This document shows positions 42,655 to 51,450 of a DNA stretch of 64,000 nt, one piece after another; the first letter of the stretch is position 1, and every line of letters begins with the position of its first letter. A program made the translations under genes and the position numbers. Below the pieces are notes generated by a model. The model searched no databases and was not told where the DNA came from. It worked only from the letters and a program-made list of their open reading frames with translations. The stretch lies in the NCBI RefSeq assembly GCF_037327425.1, contig NZ_CP147846.1, positions 5,951,442-6,015,441 on the forward strand, given 5' to 3'. The DNA comes from Rhodococcus sovatensis (GTDB taxonomy: Bacteria > Actinomycetota > Actinomycetes > Mycobacteriales > Mycobacteriaceae).

Positions 42655-42717
42655 CACTTAACCGTGCCACTGGGGCGCGGAGCGCCCATCGAGACCGGCG
42701 CGGAGCGGCGGGGCCGA
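42655..42717. repeat. Right half of the IS-split palindrome plus GC-rich inverted repeats
   Basis: CACTTAACCGTGCCACTG (42655-42672) completes the palindrome begun at 40820. GGGGCGCGGAGCGCCC and CGCGGAGCGG segments follow, before the tctA stop at 42718. Before the insertion this was a continuous intergenic repeat between two convergent genes. Confidence 0.7.
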
Positions 42718-44223
42718 TCAGAAGTCGGCGGTTCTCCGTGCGCGGATCTTGCTGACGATCGAGAACACGACAGCCATGATCATCAGCGCGTACAGCACGA
42801 TGGTGATCGCGCTGCCGACGAGGATCGACGGGTCGCCCTCGCTGACGGCCAGTGCGCGTCGGAGGGACTCCTCGGCGAGTGGGCCGAGGATCACTGCGAT
42901 CAACACCGGGGCCAGTGGGATGTCGTAACGCCGCATCATGAATCCGACGATGCCGAGAGCCAGCATGAAGATCAGGTCGACGATCGACGCACTCGATGCG
43001 TACACACCCAGGGCCGCGAACACCGAAATGCCGGCGTAGAGGTAGTTCTTCGGAATCTTGAGCAGCTGCGCCCACAACGGTGCGAACGGCAGGTTGAGGA
43101 TCAGCAGCACGATCATCGCCACGAACAGGCTGGCAAGCAGGGCCCAGACGATCTCGCCGCTGCGCTCGAACAACAGCGGCCCGGGCTGCATACCGTACTG
43201 CTGAAAGGCCGCCAACATGATCGCCGCGGTCGCCGATGTCGGCAGACCCAGAGCCAGCAGCGCGCCCATGGCCGTTCCGGCTGTGGAGTTTCCGGCGGCC
43301 TCCGGTCCGGCGACACCACGAATGGCTCCCTTGCCGAACATCGGCTTCTCGCGCTTGCGATCGAGTCTGCGCTCGGTGCCGTACGCCAGGAAGCTCGGCA
43401 CTTCGGCGCCACCCGCGGGGATCACACCGAACGGCACACCGAATGCCGTGCCGCGCAACCAAGCCGGCAACGCATCGCGGAATTCGGCCTTGCTCAGCCA
43501 GGGACGGCCCTGCGACTTGATCAGACTGCGATCCTCGGGCCGACCGATCTTGGATGCGATGTGGATGACTTCACCGAGTGCGAGCATCGCGACGGTGATG
43601 ACGACGATGTGGATTCCGTCGAACAGGGCAGGTACCTCGAAGGTGAATCGTGAAGCGCCCGAGGGGCCGTCGATTCCGATCACAGCAAGTGCGAGGCCGA
43701 TCAGCAATGCGGTCAGGCCCTTGAGAGCCGAGTCCGAGACCACCGCCGAGGTGGCGATGAACGCGAACACCGCGAGGGCGAGGTATTCGGCCGGACCGAA
43801 GTTGGTCGCCAACGACGCGAGAGTCGGAGCAAAGAACACCACCAAGGTCGTGGCGACGATGCCGCCGATGAACGCTCCGATGGCCGAGGTAGCCAACGCT
43901 TGCGGGGCTCGGCCGTTCTTGGCCATCCGGTGGCCTTCGAACGTCCCGGCGATCGCGGTGCTGTTGCCGGGTGTGTTCATCAGAATGCCGGAGATCGAAT
44001 CGCCGAACAAGCCGCCGAAATACACTCCGGCGAACATGATCAGCGCGGCGATGGGGTCGAGGGTAAAGGTGACGGGCAGCAGCAGTGCCACCGCCATTGC
44101 AGAGCCGAGACCGGGCAGGACGCCGACGGCAGTACCGAGCAGCGCGCCGACGAACACCCAGACCAGGTTCATCGGTGTCAGCGCGGTGCCGAACCCGTCG
44201 ATCAGATTGCTCAATGAATCCAT
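42718..44223 (-). CDS. tctA: Tripartite tricarboxylate transporter, large membrane subunit TctA
   Basis: The 501-aa protein has about eleven membrane segments and the TctA hallmarks: PGLGSAMAVALLLPVTF near residue 40, GDSISGILMNTPGNSTAI near 75-92, GVIPAGGAEVPSFLAYGTE near 265 and GALLALGLPTSATAAIML near 325. It forms the channel that imports a citrate-like acid with TctB and TctC. It is the last gene of tctCBA, separated from tctB by 16 bases. Confidence 0.92.
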   Translation of the reverse strand: MDSLSNLIDGFGTALTPMNLVWVFVGALLGTAVGVLPGLGSAMAVALLLPVTFTLDPIAALIMFAGVYFGGLFGDSISGILMNTPGNSTAIAGTFEGHRMAKNGRAPQALATSAIGAFIGGIVATTLVVFFAPTLASLATNFGPAEYLALAVFAFIATSAVVSDSALKGLTALLIGLALAVIGIDGPSGASRFTFEVPALFDGIHIVVITVAMLALGEVIHIASKIGRPEDRSLIKSQGRPWLSKAEFRDALPAWLRGTAFGVPFGVIPAGGAEVPSFLAYGTERRLDRKREKPMFGKGAIRGVAGPEAAGNSTAGTAMGALLALGLPTSATAAIMLAAFQQYGMQPGPLLFERSGEIVWALLASLFVAMIVLLILNLPFAPLWAQLLKIPKNYLYAGISVFAALGVYASSASIVDLIFMLALGIVGFMMRRYDIPLAPVLIAVILGPLAEESLRRALAVSEGDPSILVGSAITIVLYALMIMAVVFSIVSKIRARRTADF

Positions 44224-44239
44224 CGTAAAGTCAGCTCCG

Positions 44240-44776
44240 TCAGAAGATCTGGGCGAGAACGCCGCCGGGCAGGGTCAGGCCGAGGCCCGCGGAGAATGCA
44301 ATCTGAATCGCGCTCGAGACCAGCAGCGCCACGGCTGCATCGAACACGTAACGGCGACCGCCCAATCCGATCGAGACACCCCAGAACAGCAGTGCTCCGG
44401 CGAGAACCCAGCCCAGCGGGTCGAGGAGCGCGATGAACACGGCCACCGATCCGACGGTGATCGACAGGGTGCGCCAGTTGCTGAGGGTTCCGGTGTGTGG
44501 CGTTCCGTCTTCGTCGACGCCGCGGTCCACGACGTCGGGCTTGAGCAGAAGTTGGATGGTGACCAGCAGGGCCACGACGAAGCACCCGCCGGCGACGATG
44601 GCCGGAAAGACCTGCGGGCCGGGCGATGTGGCGGTGGGCGGAACCTTCATAGTGACGGTTCCGTAGACCAGGAACGCTCCGAGTGCGACGAGCAGCGCCG
44701 GAACGACCAGTCCACTGCGGCCGGTCCAGAACGATCGCGATGTGTCTGTGCCTGTATCGGTAGTAGTCGTTGTCAT
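44240..44776 (-). CDS. tctB: Tripartite tricarboxylate transporter, small membrane subunit TctB
   Basis: The 178-aa protein has four hydrophobic segments and the usual TctB layout, with the PTATSPGPQVFPAIVAGGCF region near residues 45-65. The ATG at 44776 overlaps the tctC stop (ATGA). It partners TctA in the membrane. Confidence 0.88.
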   Translation of the reverse strand: MTTTTTDTGTDTSRSFWTGRSGLVVPALLVALGAFLVYGTVTMKVPPTATSPGPQVFPAIVAGGCFVVALLVTIQLLLKPDVVDRGVDEDGTPHTGTLSNWRTLSITVGSVAVFIALLDPLGWVLAGALLFWGVSIGLGGRRYVFDAAVALLVSSAIQIAFSAGLGLTLPGGVLAQIF

Positions 44777-45762
44777 ACCAGCCCCAATTCCTCGAGAATT
44801 CCGGTGATGCGTGCCTGCTCGACGTCGAGGAACTCTCCGAATTCGTCGCCTGTAATGACCGATTCCTTCCATCGGTTGCGTTCGACGGCCGTCGCCCACT
44901 GCTCGGTCTCGACCATTTCGGTGACGATGTCGATGAGGGTCTGGCGGTCCTCGTCCGAGATGCCCGGCGGTGCAACGATTCCGCGCCAGTTCACGAGGTC
45001 GACGTTGTAGCCGAGCTCGATGAAGGTGTCCACGTCCAGGCCCTCGAGCGGCTCGGGGGAGGCTACAGCGAGTGCTCGCACGTTGCCTGCCTCGATCTGA
45101 TCGCGGAAGTCGTTGAAACCACTGACTGCAACTCCGACGGTGTTCGACAGCAGCGACGTGAGTACCTCACCGCCACCGGAGTAGGCGATGTAATTGATTG
45201 CGGCCGGATCGATGTCGGCTTCCTGCGCCAACTGACCCGCGACGATGTGGTCGATTCCGCCGAGCGAGCCGCCGCCGATCGGAAGACCACCGGGATTGGC
45301 CCGCCACGCCTCGATCATGTCGTCGAGATTCTGGATCGGTGAATCCTTCGGTACGACGAACACTTCGAAGTCCTCGGCCAGCTTGGCGATCGGGACAGTG
45401 TCGGCCAGAGTCGTCTCGGAGTCGTTGATCGCGATGCCGCCGAGCATGACGGTGCCGGTGATCATGACGGTGGTGGACTGCCCGCTCAGATTCTCGAGCT
45501 GACTCAGCCCGATGGTGCCGCCGGCGCCGGGTACGTTGACGACCTGGGCGTTGTTGACGATGCCGTCGCTGCGCAGCGCCTGCTGCGACTCACGCGCGAC
45601 GAGATCCCAGCCACCGCCTGCGGCGGCGGGTGCGATCAGCGTCAGTTTGGCTCGGGCGTCGGACCCGCTGGAGCTGCGAGCGGCATCGATGCCCGCGACG
45701 GTCACCGCTCCCACCACCACCAGCGCGCCGATCGTCCGTAGCAATGTGGGCGAGATCGCCAT
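44773..45762 (-). CDS. tctC: Tripartite tricarboxylate transporter, substrate-binding protein TctC
   Basis: The 329-aa periplasmic-type binding protein has an uncleaved or weakly cleaved N-terminal hydrophobic segment (residues about 8-28) and the Bug/TctC fold: LIAPAAAGGGWDLVARE near residue 45, NVPGAGGTIGLSQL near 80, and GGGSLGGIDHIV near 165. It captures a carboxylate outside the membrane and delivers it to TctAB. It heads the operon; no regulator is adjacent. Confidence 0.9.
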   Translation of the reverse strand: MAISPTLLRTIGALVVVGAVTVAGIDAARSSSGSDARAKLTLIAPAAAGGGWDLVARESQQALRSDGIVNNAQVVNVPGAGGTIGLSQLENLSGQSTTVMITGTVMLGGIAINDSETTLADTVPIAKLAEDFEVFVVPKDSPIQNLDDMIEAWRANPGGLPIGGGSLGGIDHIVAGQLAQEADIDPAAINYIAYSGGGEVLTSLLSNTVGVAVSGFNDFRDQIEAGNVRALAVASPEPLEGLDVDTFIELGYNVDLVNWRGIVAPPGISDEDRQTLIDIVTEMVETEQWATAVERNRWKESVITGDEFGEFLDVEQARITGILEELGLV

Positions 45763-45877
45763 TAGAGACCTTTCGTGTGGTGTGTCACAGCGTCAGGTTA
45801 GATACAGTTTGTCGGATTAGTCCAGTTCACAACTCTCCGAGGGTGGTCCTCGGTGCATACGAGCAACAGGAGAGAAC

Positions 45878-46270
45878 GTGTCGGTAGCGAGCGCAGTGGC
45901 AGTAGCGATGAGCAACACCCCCGAGGGGCAGGAAGCGTTGCGACGCGGTGCCGCCGAGGCCGAGCTGCGTCAGGCCCAGTTGATCGTGTTGTCCGTCGTG
46001 GACCGTGATTCGGTGTCTGCGGACGATGTCAGCTCGGCGCAGGCAGAGGTGGAGCGAACGCTGCCCGGAATCGCCACGACCGTGCGTGTGGAACCTGACG
46101 GCGGCGATCCGGCCGGCGCTTTGGTGGATCTCGTCGCGGACGTCGGTGCGGGAATGGTCGTCATCGGGTCCAAGCGTCGATCCGCGGTCGGCAAGTTCCT
46201 GATGGGCAGCACCGTGCAACGAGTTCTGCTTGACTGCCCGGTGCCTGTTCTCGTCGTCAAGGCGCCGTGA
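45878..46270 (+). CDS. Universal stress protein (UspA family)
   Basis: The 130-aa single-domain UspA protein ends with the ATP-binding-type motif (GMVVIGSKRRSAVGKFLMGSTVQRVLLDCPVPVLVV region; G-2x-G-9x-G with S). The GTG at 45878 has CAGGAGA upstream. It is divergent from tctC, with 115 bases between. Confidence 0.88.
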   Translation: MSVASAVAVAMSNTPEGQEALRRGAAEAELRQAQLIVLSVVDRDSVSADDVSSAQAEVERTLPGIATTVRVEPDGGDPAGALVDLVADVGAGMVVIGSKRRSAVGKFLMGSTVQRVLLDCPVPVLVVKAP

Positions 46271-46328
46271 CCACCCCCACGGCACTGTAGTATCGGACAA
46301 ACTTCACATCCCACGACCCTGAGGAATC

Positions 46329-46406
46329 ATGGACAGCGATAAACCCGGGCCGGACACGGCTCCCCGCACGACGTCGACGACGTGCGAGGCGGTGTCCGGC
46401 GAATGA
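46329..46406 (+). CDS. Short leader reading frame before the CNNM/CorC gene
   Basis: A 25-aa frame (MDSDKPGPDTAPRTTSTTCE...) has a GAGGAATC ribosome site directly before its ATG. Its TGA overlaps the ATG of the large downstream gene (ATGA). The product has three prolines near the start and no other features. The downstream start has no ribosome site of its own, so it probably depends on translation of this frame. It could be a regulatory leader peptide or simply a coupling device. Confidence 0.5.
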   Translation: MDSDKPGPDTAPRTTSTTCEAVSGE

Positions 46407-47806
46407 GCGTGTTGCTCACTCTCTTGCTCGGCATCCTCGTCGTCTTCCTGATCACGGTCGCCACCGGCTATTTCGTGGCTCAGGAATTCGCATACATGAC
46501 GGTGGACCGCTCCCGGCTCAAGGCTCGCGCCGAAGCCGGAGACGCAGGTGCCCGCCGCACCCTCCAGGTCACCAAACGAACATCGTTCATGCTGTCCGGT
46601 GCTCAATTGGGCATCACGGTGACCGGGCTTCTCGTCGGCTACGTGGCCGAACCCCTGATCGGACAATCTCTCGGCACCATGCTGGGCGGCGTCGGAATTC
46701 CCACCGCAGTAGGCGTCACCGTCGGCACAGTCTTTGCGTTGCTGTTCTCGACGTTCGTGCAGATGCTCTTCGGTGAGCTCTTCCCCAAGAACTTCGCGAT
46801 CGCGCGTCCCGAGCCGGTTGCTCGATGGTTGTCACTGTCGACCACGATCTACCTGAAGCTGTTCGGCTGGCTCATCACCATTTTCGACCATGCATCGAAC
46901 TTGCTGCTCAAAGCGCTGAAGATCGAACCGGTGCACGACGTCGAGCACTCGGCGACGCCGCGCGACCTCGAGCACATCGTCGCTGAATCCAAGGACTCCG
47001 GTGATCTGCCCGACGAGCTGTCGGACCTCCTCGATCGGATTCTCGACTTTCCGACTCGGACGGTCGAGCACGCGATGATTCCGCGCTCCAGAGCGGCGAC
47101 CGTGCGTGCTACCGACACCCTCGCCGACATCAGAGCCCTTATGGGGCAGGAACATTCGCGCTATCCAGTGCTCGACGAGGATGACGGAATCGTCGGTGTC
47201 GTGCATTTGCAGGACATCCTGGCAGTCACCGACAGCGACGATGTCGTAGTCAGTGAGTACGTGCGGCCTGCGCTGATACTTCCCGAGACTCAGGCGCTTC
47301 CCGACGCCGTGCTCGAGCTGCGTGGTTCGAGAAACCAACTCGCCTGTGTCATCGACGAGTACGGCGGACTGACCGGCGTCATCACCATCGAGGATCTCGC
47401 CGAGGAACTCGTCGGTGAGATCACCGACGAACACGACGCCGACGAGCTCGACACGACGCCGATCGTGGGCGAGGACGGCACCTGGACGATGTCGGGTGAA
47501 ATCCACATCGACGAAGTCGAACGATCCATAGACCATGACCTTCCTGCGGGTGATTACGAGACGATCGCCGGCTTCGTCATCACGCACCACGGCTCGCTGC
47601 CGGTGGTGGGCACCAAGATCGAGGTCGATCTCCCAGCGGATTCCGCGGACTTGATAGGCGACGACGACGAAGCTCCCGAGAGGTTCGTCTCCGTGGAGGT
47701 GCTCGAGATAGACAATTACGTTCCCTCCTCGGTGCGTCTGGAAGTCGGCCAACGTGAACGCTCCGACGAGCGGGAAGAGCAGCGAGAAATGGACAACCAC
47801 CGATGA
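46403..47806 (+). CDS. CNNM/CorC-type transporter-like membrane protein (DUF21-CBS-CorC)
   Basis: The 467-aa protein has an N-terminal DUF21 membrane domain (about residues 1-190; four segments, SGAQLGITVTGLLVGYVAEP), two CBS domains (about 205-340; MIPRSRAATVRATDTLADI, YGGLTGVITIEDLAEELVG) and a C-terminal CorC/HlyC domain (about 360-440). Relatives take part in Mg2+/Co2+ efflux; older annotations call them hemolysins. It is co-translated with the second CNNM protein (overlap ATGA). Confidence 0.9.
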   Translation: MSVLLTLLLGILVVFLITVATGYFVAQEFAYMTVDRSRLKARAEAGDAGARRTLQVTKRTSFMLSGAQLGITVTGLLVGYVAEPLIGQSLGTMLGGVGIPTAVGVTVGTVFALLFSTFVQMLFGELFPKNFAIARPEPVARWLSLSTTIYLKLFGWLITIFDHASNLLLKALKIEPVHDVEHSATPRDLEHIVAESKDSGDLPDELSDLLDRILDFPTRTVEHAMIPRSRAATVRATDTLADIRALMGQEHSRYPVLDEDDGIVGVVHLQDILAVTDSDDVVVSEYVRPALILPETQALPDAVLELRGSRNQLACVIDEYGGLTGVITIEDLAEELVGEITDEHDADELDTTPIVGEDGTWTMSGEIHIDEVERSIDHDLPAGDYETIAGFVITHHGSLPVVGTKIEVDLPADSADLIGDDDEAPERFVSVEVLEIDNYVPSSVRLEVGQRERSDEREEQREMDNHR

Positions 47807-48813
47807 GCAATCCCTGGGTAATCGTGGCGGTCACCGTCGGTCTCATCGCTGCCAGTGCGTTCTTCGTCGCCGTCGAGTTCGCGTTGCTCGCTGCCAAGCG
47901 TCATCGCCTCGAAGATGCGGCCATGACCAGTCGTTCTGCTCGTGCGGCACTGCGGAGTTCCAGTGAGCTGACAGTGCTGCTCGCGGGTTCGCAGCTGGGC
48001 ATCACTCTGTGCACACTGGCGTTGGGTGCCACGACCAAACCGGCCGTGCACCATTGGCTCACGCCGGCATTCGAGTCGTGGGGCATCCCGTATTGGGTGG
48101 CCGACGTGGCGGGGTTCGTGCTTGCGCTGATCATCGTCACGTTCCTGCACCTCGTCGTCGGTGAGATGGCGCCGAAATCGTGGGCGATCGCACACCCGGA
48201 GAAGTCGGCGACGATGCTGGCTCTGCCGATGCGCGGCTTCATGTTCGTGACTCGGCCGATCCTGATTCTGCTCAACAACATGGCGAACTGGTGCTTGCAC
48301 AGAGTCGGTGTGGAGCCTGCCGACACGGTCGCGTCGGGCCAGAACCCGGACGATCTACGTCAGTTGGTGGAGCACTCGGTCAACGTGGGGGCTCTCGATG
48401 CGAGCTACTCCGTTCAGATCTCCGGCGCGCTCGAACTTCAGAACCTCACCGTGGGTGATCTGATCGGCACGCCGGGAGTATCCACGTCGGTGTCGTCCAC
48501 CGGCACAGTCGACGACGTTCGTACTGCGTCACTCGAATCGGGTCATCTGCGCATTCTGGTGCGCGACGGCGAGAAAGTGAGCGGCGTCGTGCACGTCCGC
48601 GACACTCTCAACGGCGATGTCGACCTCGCCGATGTCACCCGACCGGTGTTCACGCTCGAAACAACCACCCCGGTCTACGTTGCGCTCGCGAAGATGCGAG
48701 AGACGAGCAGTCATCTGGCACTTGTGGTGGACGGTGACCGGACGATCGGCGTCGTGACCTTGTCGGACGTTCTCTCCAGGCTCCTGCCCACGGCGGCGAT
48801 GTCCGCCGGTTAG
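47803..48813 (+). CDS. Second CNNM/DUF21-CBS membrane protein
   Basis: The 336-aa paralogue has the DUF21 membrane domain (FFVAVEFALLAAKRHRLED, AGSQLGITLCTLALGATTKP) and two CBS domains (about 200-330) but lacks the C-terminal CorC domain. Pairs of one long and one short CNNM protein are common in actinobacteria and may form a heteromer. A strong hairpin follows the stop. Confidence 0.88.
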   Translation: MSNPWVIVAVTVGLIAASAFFVAVEFALLAAKRHRLEDAAMTSRSARAALRSSSELTVLLAGSQLGITLCTLALGATTKPAVHHWLTPAFESWGIPYWVADVAGFVLALIIVTFLHLVVGEMAPKSWAIAHPEKSATMLALPMRGFMFVTRPILILLNNMANWCLHRVGVEPADTVASGQNPDDLRQLVEHSVNVGALDASYSVQISGALELQNLTVGDLIGTPGVSTSVSSTGTVDDVRTASLESGHLRILVRDGEKVSGVVHVRDTLNGDVDLADVTRPVFTLETTTPVYVALAKMRETSSHLALVVDGDRTIGVVTLSDVLSRLLPTAAMSAG

Positions 48814-48836
48814 AACTGACGCGCTTCGAACGCGAA

Positions 48837-48870
48837 CGAGGGCAGCACCGAAATATCGGTGCTGCCCTCG
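48837..48870 (+). terminator. Strong hairpin terminator after the CNNM pair
   Basis: CGAGGGCAGCACCGA pairs with TCGGTGCTGCCCTCG across an AATA loop: a 15-bp perfect stem starting 23 bases after the stop. It may also end the short minus-strand frame on the other side. Confidence 0.85.
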
Positions 48871-48884
48871 CTCACGTGTGGGTG

Positions 48885-48980
48885 TCAGGCGGGGTTGATG
48901 ACGAGCAAGGTCGCCCAATATGTCGCGACGTCGTGTCCGAGCTGGGGAAGAAGCGCGTCGTAGAGCAGGTAGGACATCAT
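48885..48980 (-). CDS. Possible 31-aa hydrophobic small protein
   Basis: A short frame, MMSYLLYDALLPQLGHDVAT and on to VINPA, has CAGGAG nine bases before its first ATG and ends right at the hairpin at 48837-48870. The product is largely hydrophobic and could be a membrane-associated small protein. It follows the MarR gene on the same strand, 60 bases downstream of its stop. No family is recognised. Confidence 0.45.
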   Translation of the reverse strand: MMSYLLYDALLPQLGHDVATYWATLLVINPA

Positions 48981-49040
48981 CGGGAGAGCTCCTGTTTTCG
49001 GCCTGCGGCCATCACAGCTGCAGAAGGTGTGTTCTGTCTC

Positions 49041-49523
49041 TCATGCTTCCTCAGAACGGGGTCGAAGGTCAACCGCCACATTGTTGTCGGGGCTTCGCGC
49101 GAGTTTCCAGAGGATGGGGGCCGCGAGGTGCAGGATGTCGCGTTCCAATTGACCGAGTTCGGATTCCATGGCCTGCGCGAGCCAACTGTCGCGCTGCTCT
49201 CGATCGGCGGCTACCAGGGCGGTGCCGGCATCGGTGATACGAATCAGTAGTCGGCGTCGATCGTTGGAATCGGGGCTGCGAGTGACGAGTCCCTCCGCTT
49301 CGAGCGAATTGAGGTTGCTCGTCAACGATTGAATCCGGACCCCTTGCATCGCGGCGAGGTCTACCGGTGCGCTCGAACCTCCGCTGCGTTCCACGTCACC
49401 GAGGATCTGCATCTGGCTCGGGGTGAGGTAGTGCTGCGGACGTTGGCGTCGAAGTCGTCGGGTCAACGCGAGCATCGCTTCACGCAGTTCCGACGCATTC
49501 GACGCGAGCCTCTCGGTGCTCAT
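49041..49523 (-). CDS. MarR-family regulator
   Basis: The 160-aa protein has the MarR winged helix: YLTPSQMQILGDVERSGG, the recognition region GVRIQSLTSNLNSLEAEG and the wing VTRSPDSNDRRRLLIRITDAG. The ATG at 49523 suits the GAGAGGGG site better than the ATG at 49529. It is divergent from an AbrB-type transporter gene (162 bases between starts), its likely target. Confidence 0.87.
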   Translation of the reverse strand: MSTERLASNASELREAMLALTRRLRRQRPQHYLTPSQMQILGDVERSGGSSAPVDLAAMQGVRIQSLTSNLNSLEAEGLVTRSPDSNDRRRLLIRITDAGTALVAADREQRDSWLAQAMESELGQLERDILHLAAPILWKLARSPDNNVAVDLRPRSEEA

Positions 49524-49685
49524 GCGCATGACCCCTCTCTTCGATGGTGTCGCCCGTCGCGGCCCCCGTGCAGGTCACAAGCGTGCCAGGTGTTCACCTA
49601 TACCGATCATTGGTAAGGGTGATGGTAGTTCAATGGTTGAATGCGTTGGATTTGACCTAGATAATCCTAAGAGTAGCCTTACTAT

Positions 49686-50789
49686 ATGCGGAAGATGACG
49701 ATTCGGGACTCGGCTCTGCGGTGGGGTGGCCTCGCCCTCGCTACCGGTCTTGTGTGGGCCGCCCTGGCATGTGCGGGGTTGTCTGCTGCAGCACTGTTCG
49801 CATCGTTGGTGGTGGCGGCGGTGCTGGCCGTCCGCGGTATCGGACCGAATCGGATCCCCAAGCCGGCTGGAATGCTCGCGCAGGGGATTCTCGCGGTGAG
49901 CATCGGCTTCATGATCGATACGGAGACTTTGTCGGCGCTCGGCTCGAGTTGGCTTCCGGCGCTCGCGGTCTGCGTTGCGACGCTCGTGGTCAGCGTCGCG
50001 GCCGGGTTCGTGTTGGCCGCGCATCGAGACGTCGACGCGGTGACCGGTGCGTTGTCGATGATTGCCGGTGGCGCGCAGGGATTGGTGGCGATCTCTCGCG
50101 AATTGGGCGGCGACGAACGCATCGTCGCCGTGATCCAGTACGTGCGGGTCGGGTTGATCATCGTCACGATGCCGGTGGTCGCAACTGTCCTCTTCGGGGC
50201 AGGCTCGGGTGCGGCCGCACCCACTGCGGACGGTGGAAGTCTTTGGTACCTGGACCTTCTCGTGGTCGCGGGATGCATCGGGGTCGGCATAGGCGTCGGG
50301 CGGCTCATCCATTTACCGGCACCCGCCACGTTGGGCCCGCTGATCGCGTCCGGCGCGCTGGAGCTGTCGGGATGGATCGACTCGGTGTCCGCGCCCACTG
50401 TTCTGCTTCCGATCGCGTTCGTCCTGATCGGATGGCAGGCGGGCCTGGCATTCACCGGTGACAGTGTGAGGGCCGTCGGCAGAGTTCTGCCATGGGCGAT
50501 TCTGCTCATCCTCGTGCTGGGTCTTGTGTGCGCGTTGTTGGGCCTGCTGCTGTCGAGTCTGACCGGAACGAGTTTGCTGGAGGGCTATTTGGCTACTACG
50601 CCCGGTGGACTCTCCGCCGTGCTGGCGGTGTCGGCGGCGAGTGGGGTGAACGTCACGTTCGTTGCCGCGGTCCAGGTCGTCCGGTTGGTCATCATCTTGC
50701 TCGCGGCGCCATTCGGTGCCAAGGCCTTCGTCGCGCTCCGCTCACGTCGTGCGCGAAAGTCGGAGCGCGACAAGGCTTCCGTCAGGTGA
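49686..50789 (+). CDS. AbrB-family membrane transporter
   Basis: The 367-aa protein has ten or more hydrophobic segments in the two-fold repeated AbrB arrangement (GLSAAALFASLVVAAVLA, then LPAPATLGPLIASGALEL, and LATTPGGLSAVLAVSAASG near the end). Relatives are often mislabelled ammonia monooxygenases and appear to be exporters or permeases of small molecules. The divergent MarR gene probably controls it. Confidence 0.82.
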   Translation: MRKMTIRDSALRWGGLALATGLVWAALACAGLSAAALFASLVVAAVLAVRGIGPNRIPKPAGMLAQGILAVSIGFMIDTETLSALGSSWLPALAVCVATLVVSVAAGFVLAAHRDVDAVTGALSMIAGGAQGLVAISRELGGDERIVAVIQYVRVGLIIVTMPVVATVLFGAGSGAAAPTADGGSLWYLDLLVVAGCIGVGIGVGRLIHLPAPATLGPLIASGALELSGWIDSVSAPTVLLPIAFVLIGWQAGLAFTGDSVRAVGRVLPWAILLILVLGLVCALLGLLLSSLTGTSLLEGYLATTPGGLSAVLAVSAASGVNVTFVAAVQVVRLVIILLAAPFGAKAFVALRSRRARKSERDKASVR

Positions 50790-50790
50790 A

Positions 50791-51285
50791 CTAGCCTATG
50801 CATCCCTGCAGTGTGGTGAAGCTCCCTGCGATTCCGGGGCCTTCGCACACGGCGCCTGTCGGTGTCAGGGTGATGGTCGCGCCGGGTCCCGCGACAGCGA
50901 TGGACAGGCGGGGCCCGACACCTTCGTTGACTGCAACGCTGCCCGGGCCGATCGCGATGGTTGCCGGTCCGGCACCCGCCGCACCGTCCGCTACCGCGGT
51001 GCCCCCGTTGATTCCGAGAGCAAGGGCGGCGGCGTTGCCGAGGGCTGTCGCCGAACCCCACCCGTCGACGCCGTAGCCCGCCGCTGCGCTCGTCGAATCG
51101 GCCGCGCTGTCGCACTGTGAGGTGCCGTCGAGACCGGTCTCGGCCATTCCGCCGGGTGCGGTCGTACATCCGACGGGGGCAGCCGACGCCGTGCCGGGTA
51201 GCAGCAATGCGCATGCGCCTGCGATTCCGAGCGCGGCTGCTCCGCCGATCGATCTGGTGACGGTGGTTCCGAGTGTCCTGGTCAT
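50791..51285 (-). CDS. Secreted alanine/glycine-rich protein of unknown function
   Basis: The 164-aa product starts at an ATG (51285) behind GGGAGGAC. It has a Sec signal peptide of about 37 residues ending TASAAP. The mature part is low in complexity (Ala, Gly, Thr) and has cysteines near its start (VGCTTAPGG), in TSQCDSAAD, in GAVCEGPG and at the end (LQGCIG), suggesting two disulphides. It is probably surface-exposed or released. Confidence 0.72.
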   Translation of the reverse strand: MTRTLGTTVTRSIGGAAALGIAGACALLLPGTASAAPVGCTTAPGGMAETGLDGTSQCDSAADSTSAAAGYGVDGWGSATALGNAAALALGINGGTAVADGAAGAGPATIAIGPGSVAVNEGVGPRLSIAVAGPGATITLTPTGAVCEGPGIAGSFTTLQGCIG

Positions 51286-51426
51286 GAAGTCCTCCCGATG
51301 GGTTCGTGCCGTTCGAGGCCGCCGTCTGCGCCCCGTACGCCAAGAGTCCACTTCGTGCGACACGGCACTGAACAGCATTGGTAACGGAGCGATATCCAAA
51401 TGATCTCGTTTCGGCATCTTCGCGGC

Positions 51427-51450
51427 AGGAGGTTTATCATCGTTTGATGA
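51427..51450. promoter_or_regulatory. Ribosome site with TCATC-GTTT-GATGA inverted repeat
   Basis: AGGAGGT (51427-51433 region) is followed by the inverted repeat TCATC (51437-51441) and GATGA (51446-51450), which overlaps the ATG at 51447. It may be an operator for the TetR gene downstream or a small RNA hairpin at the start codon. Confidence 0.35.

Noticed and set aside
42478..43653. 391-aa plus-strand frame spanning the IS end and tctA
   Set aside because: Low-complexity His/Arg/Asp-rich antisense of tctA, without a start context.
49660..49686. Iron box (IdeR-type) before the AbrB-type transporter gene
   Set aside because: TAATCCTAAGAGTAGCCTTACT is AT-rich and loosely similar to the IdeR palindrome, but it has no real dyad symmetry.
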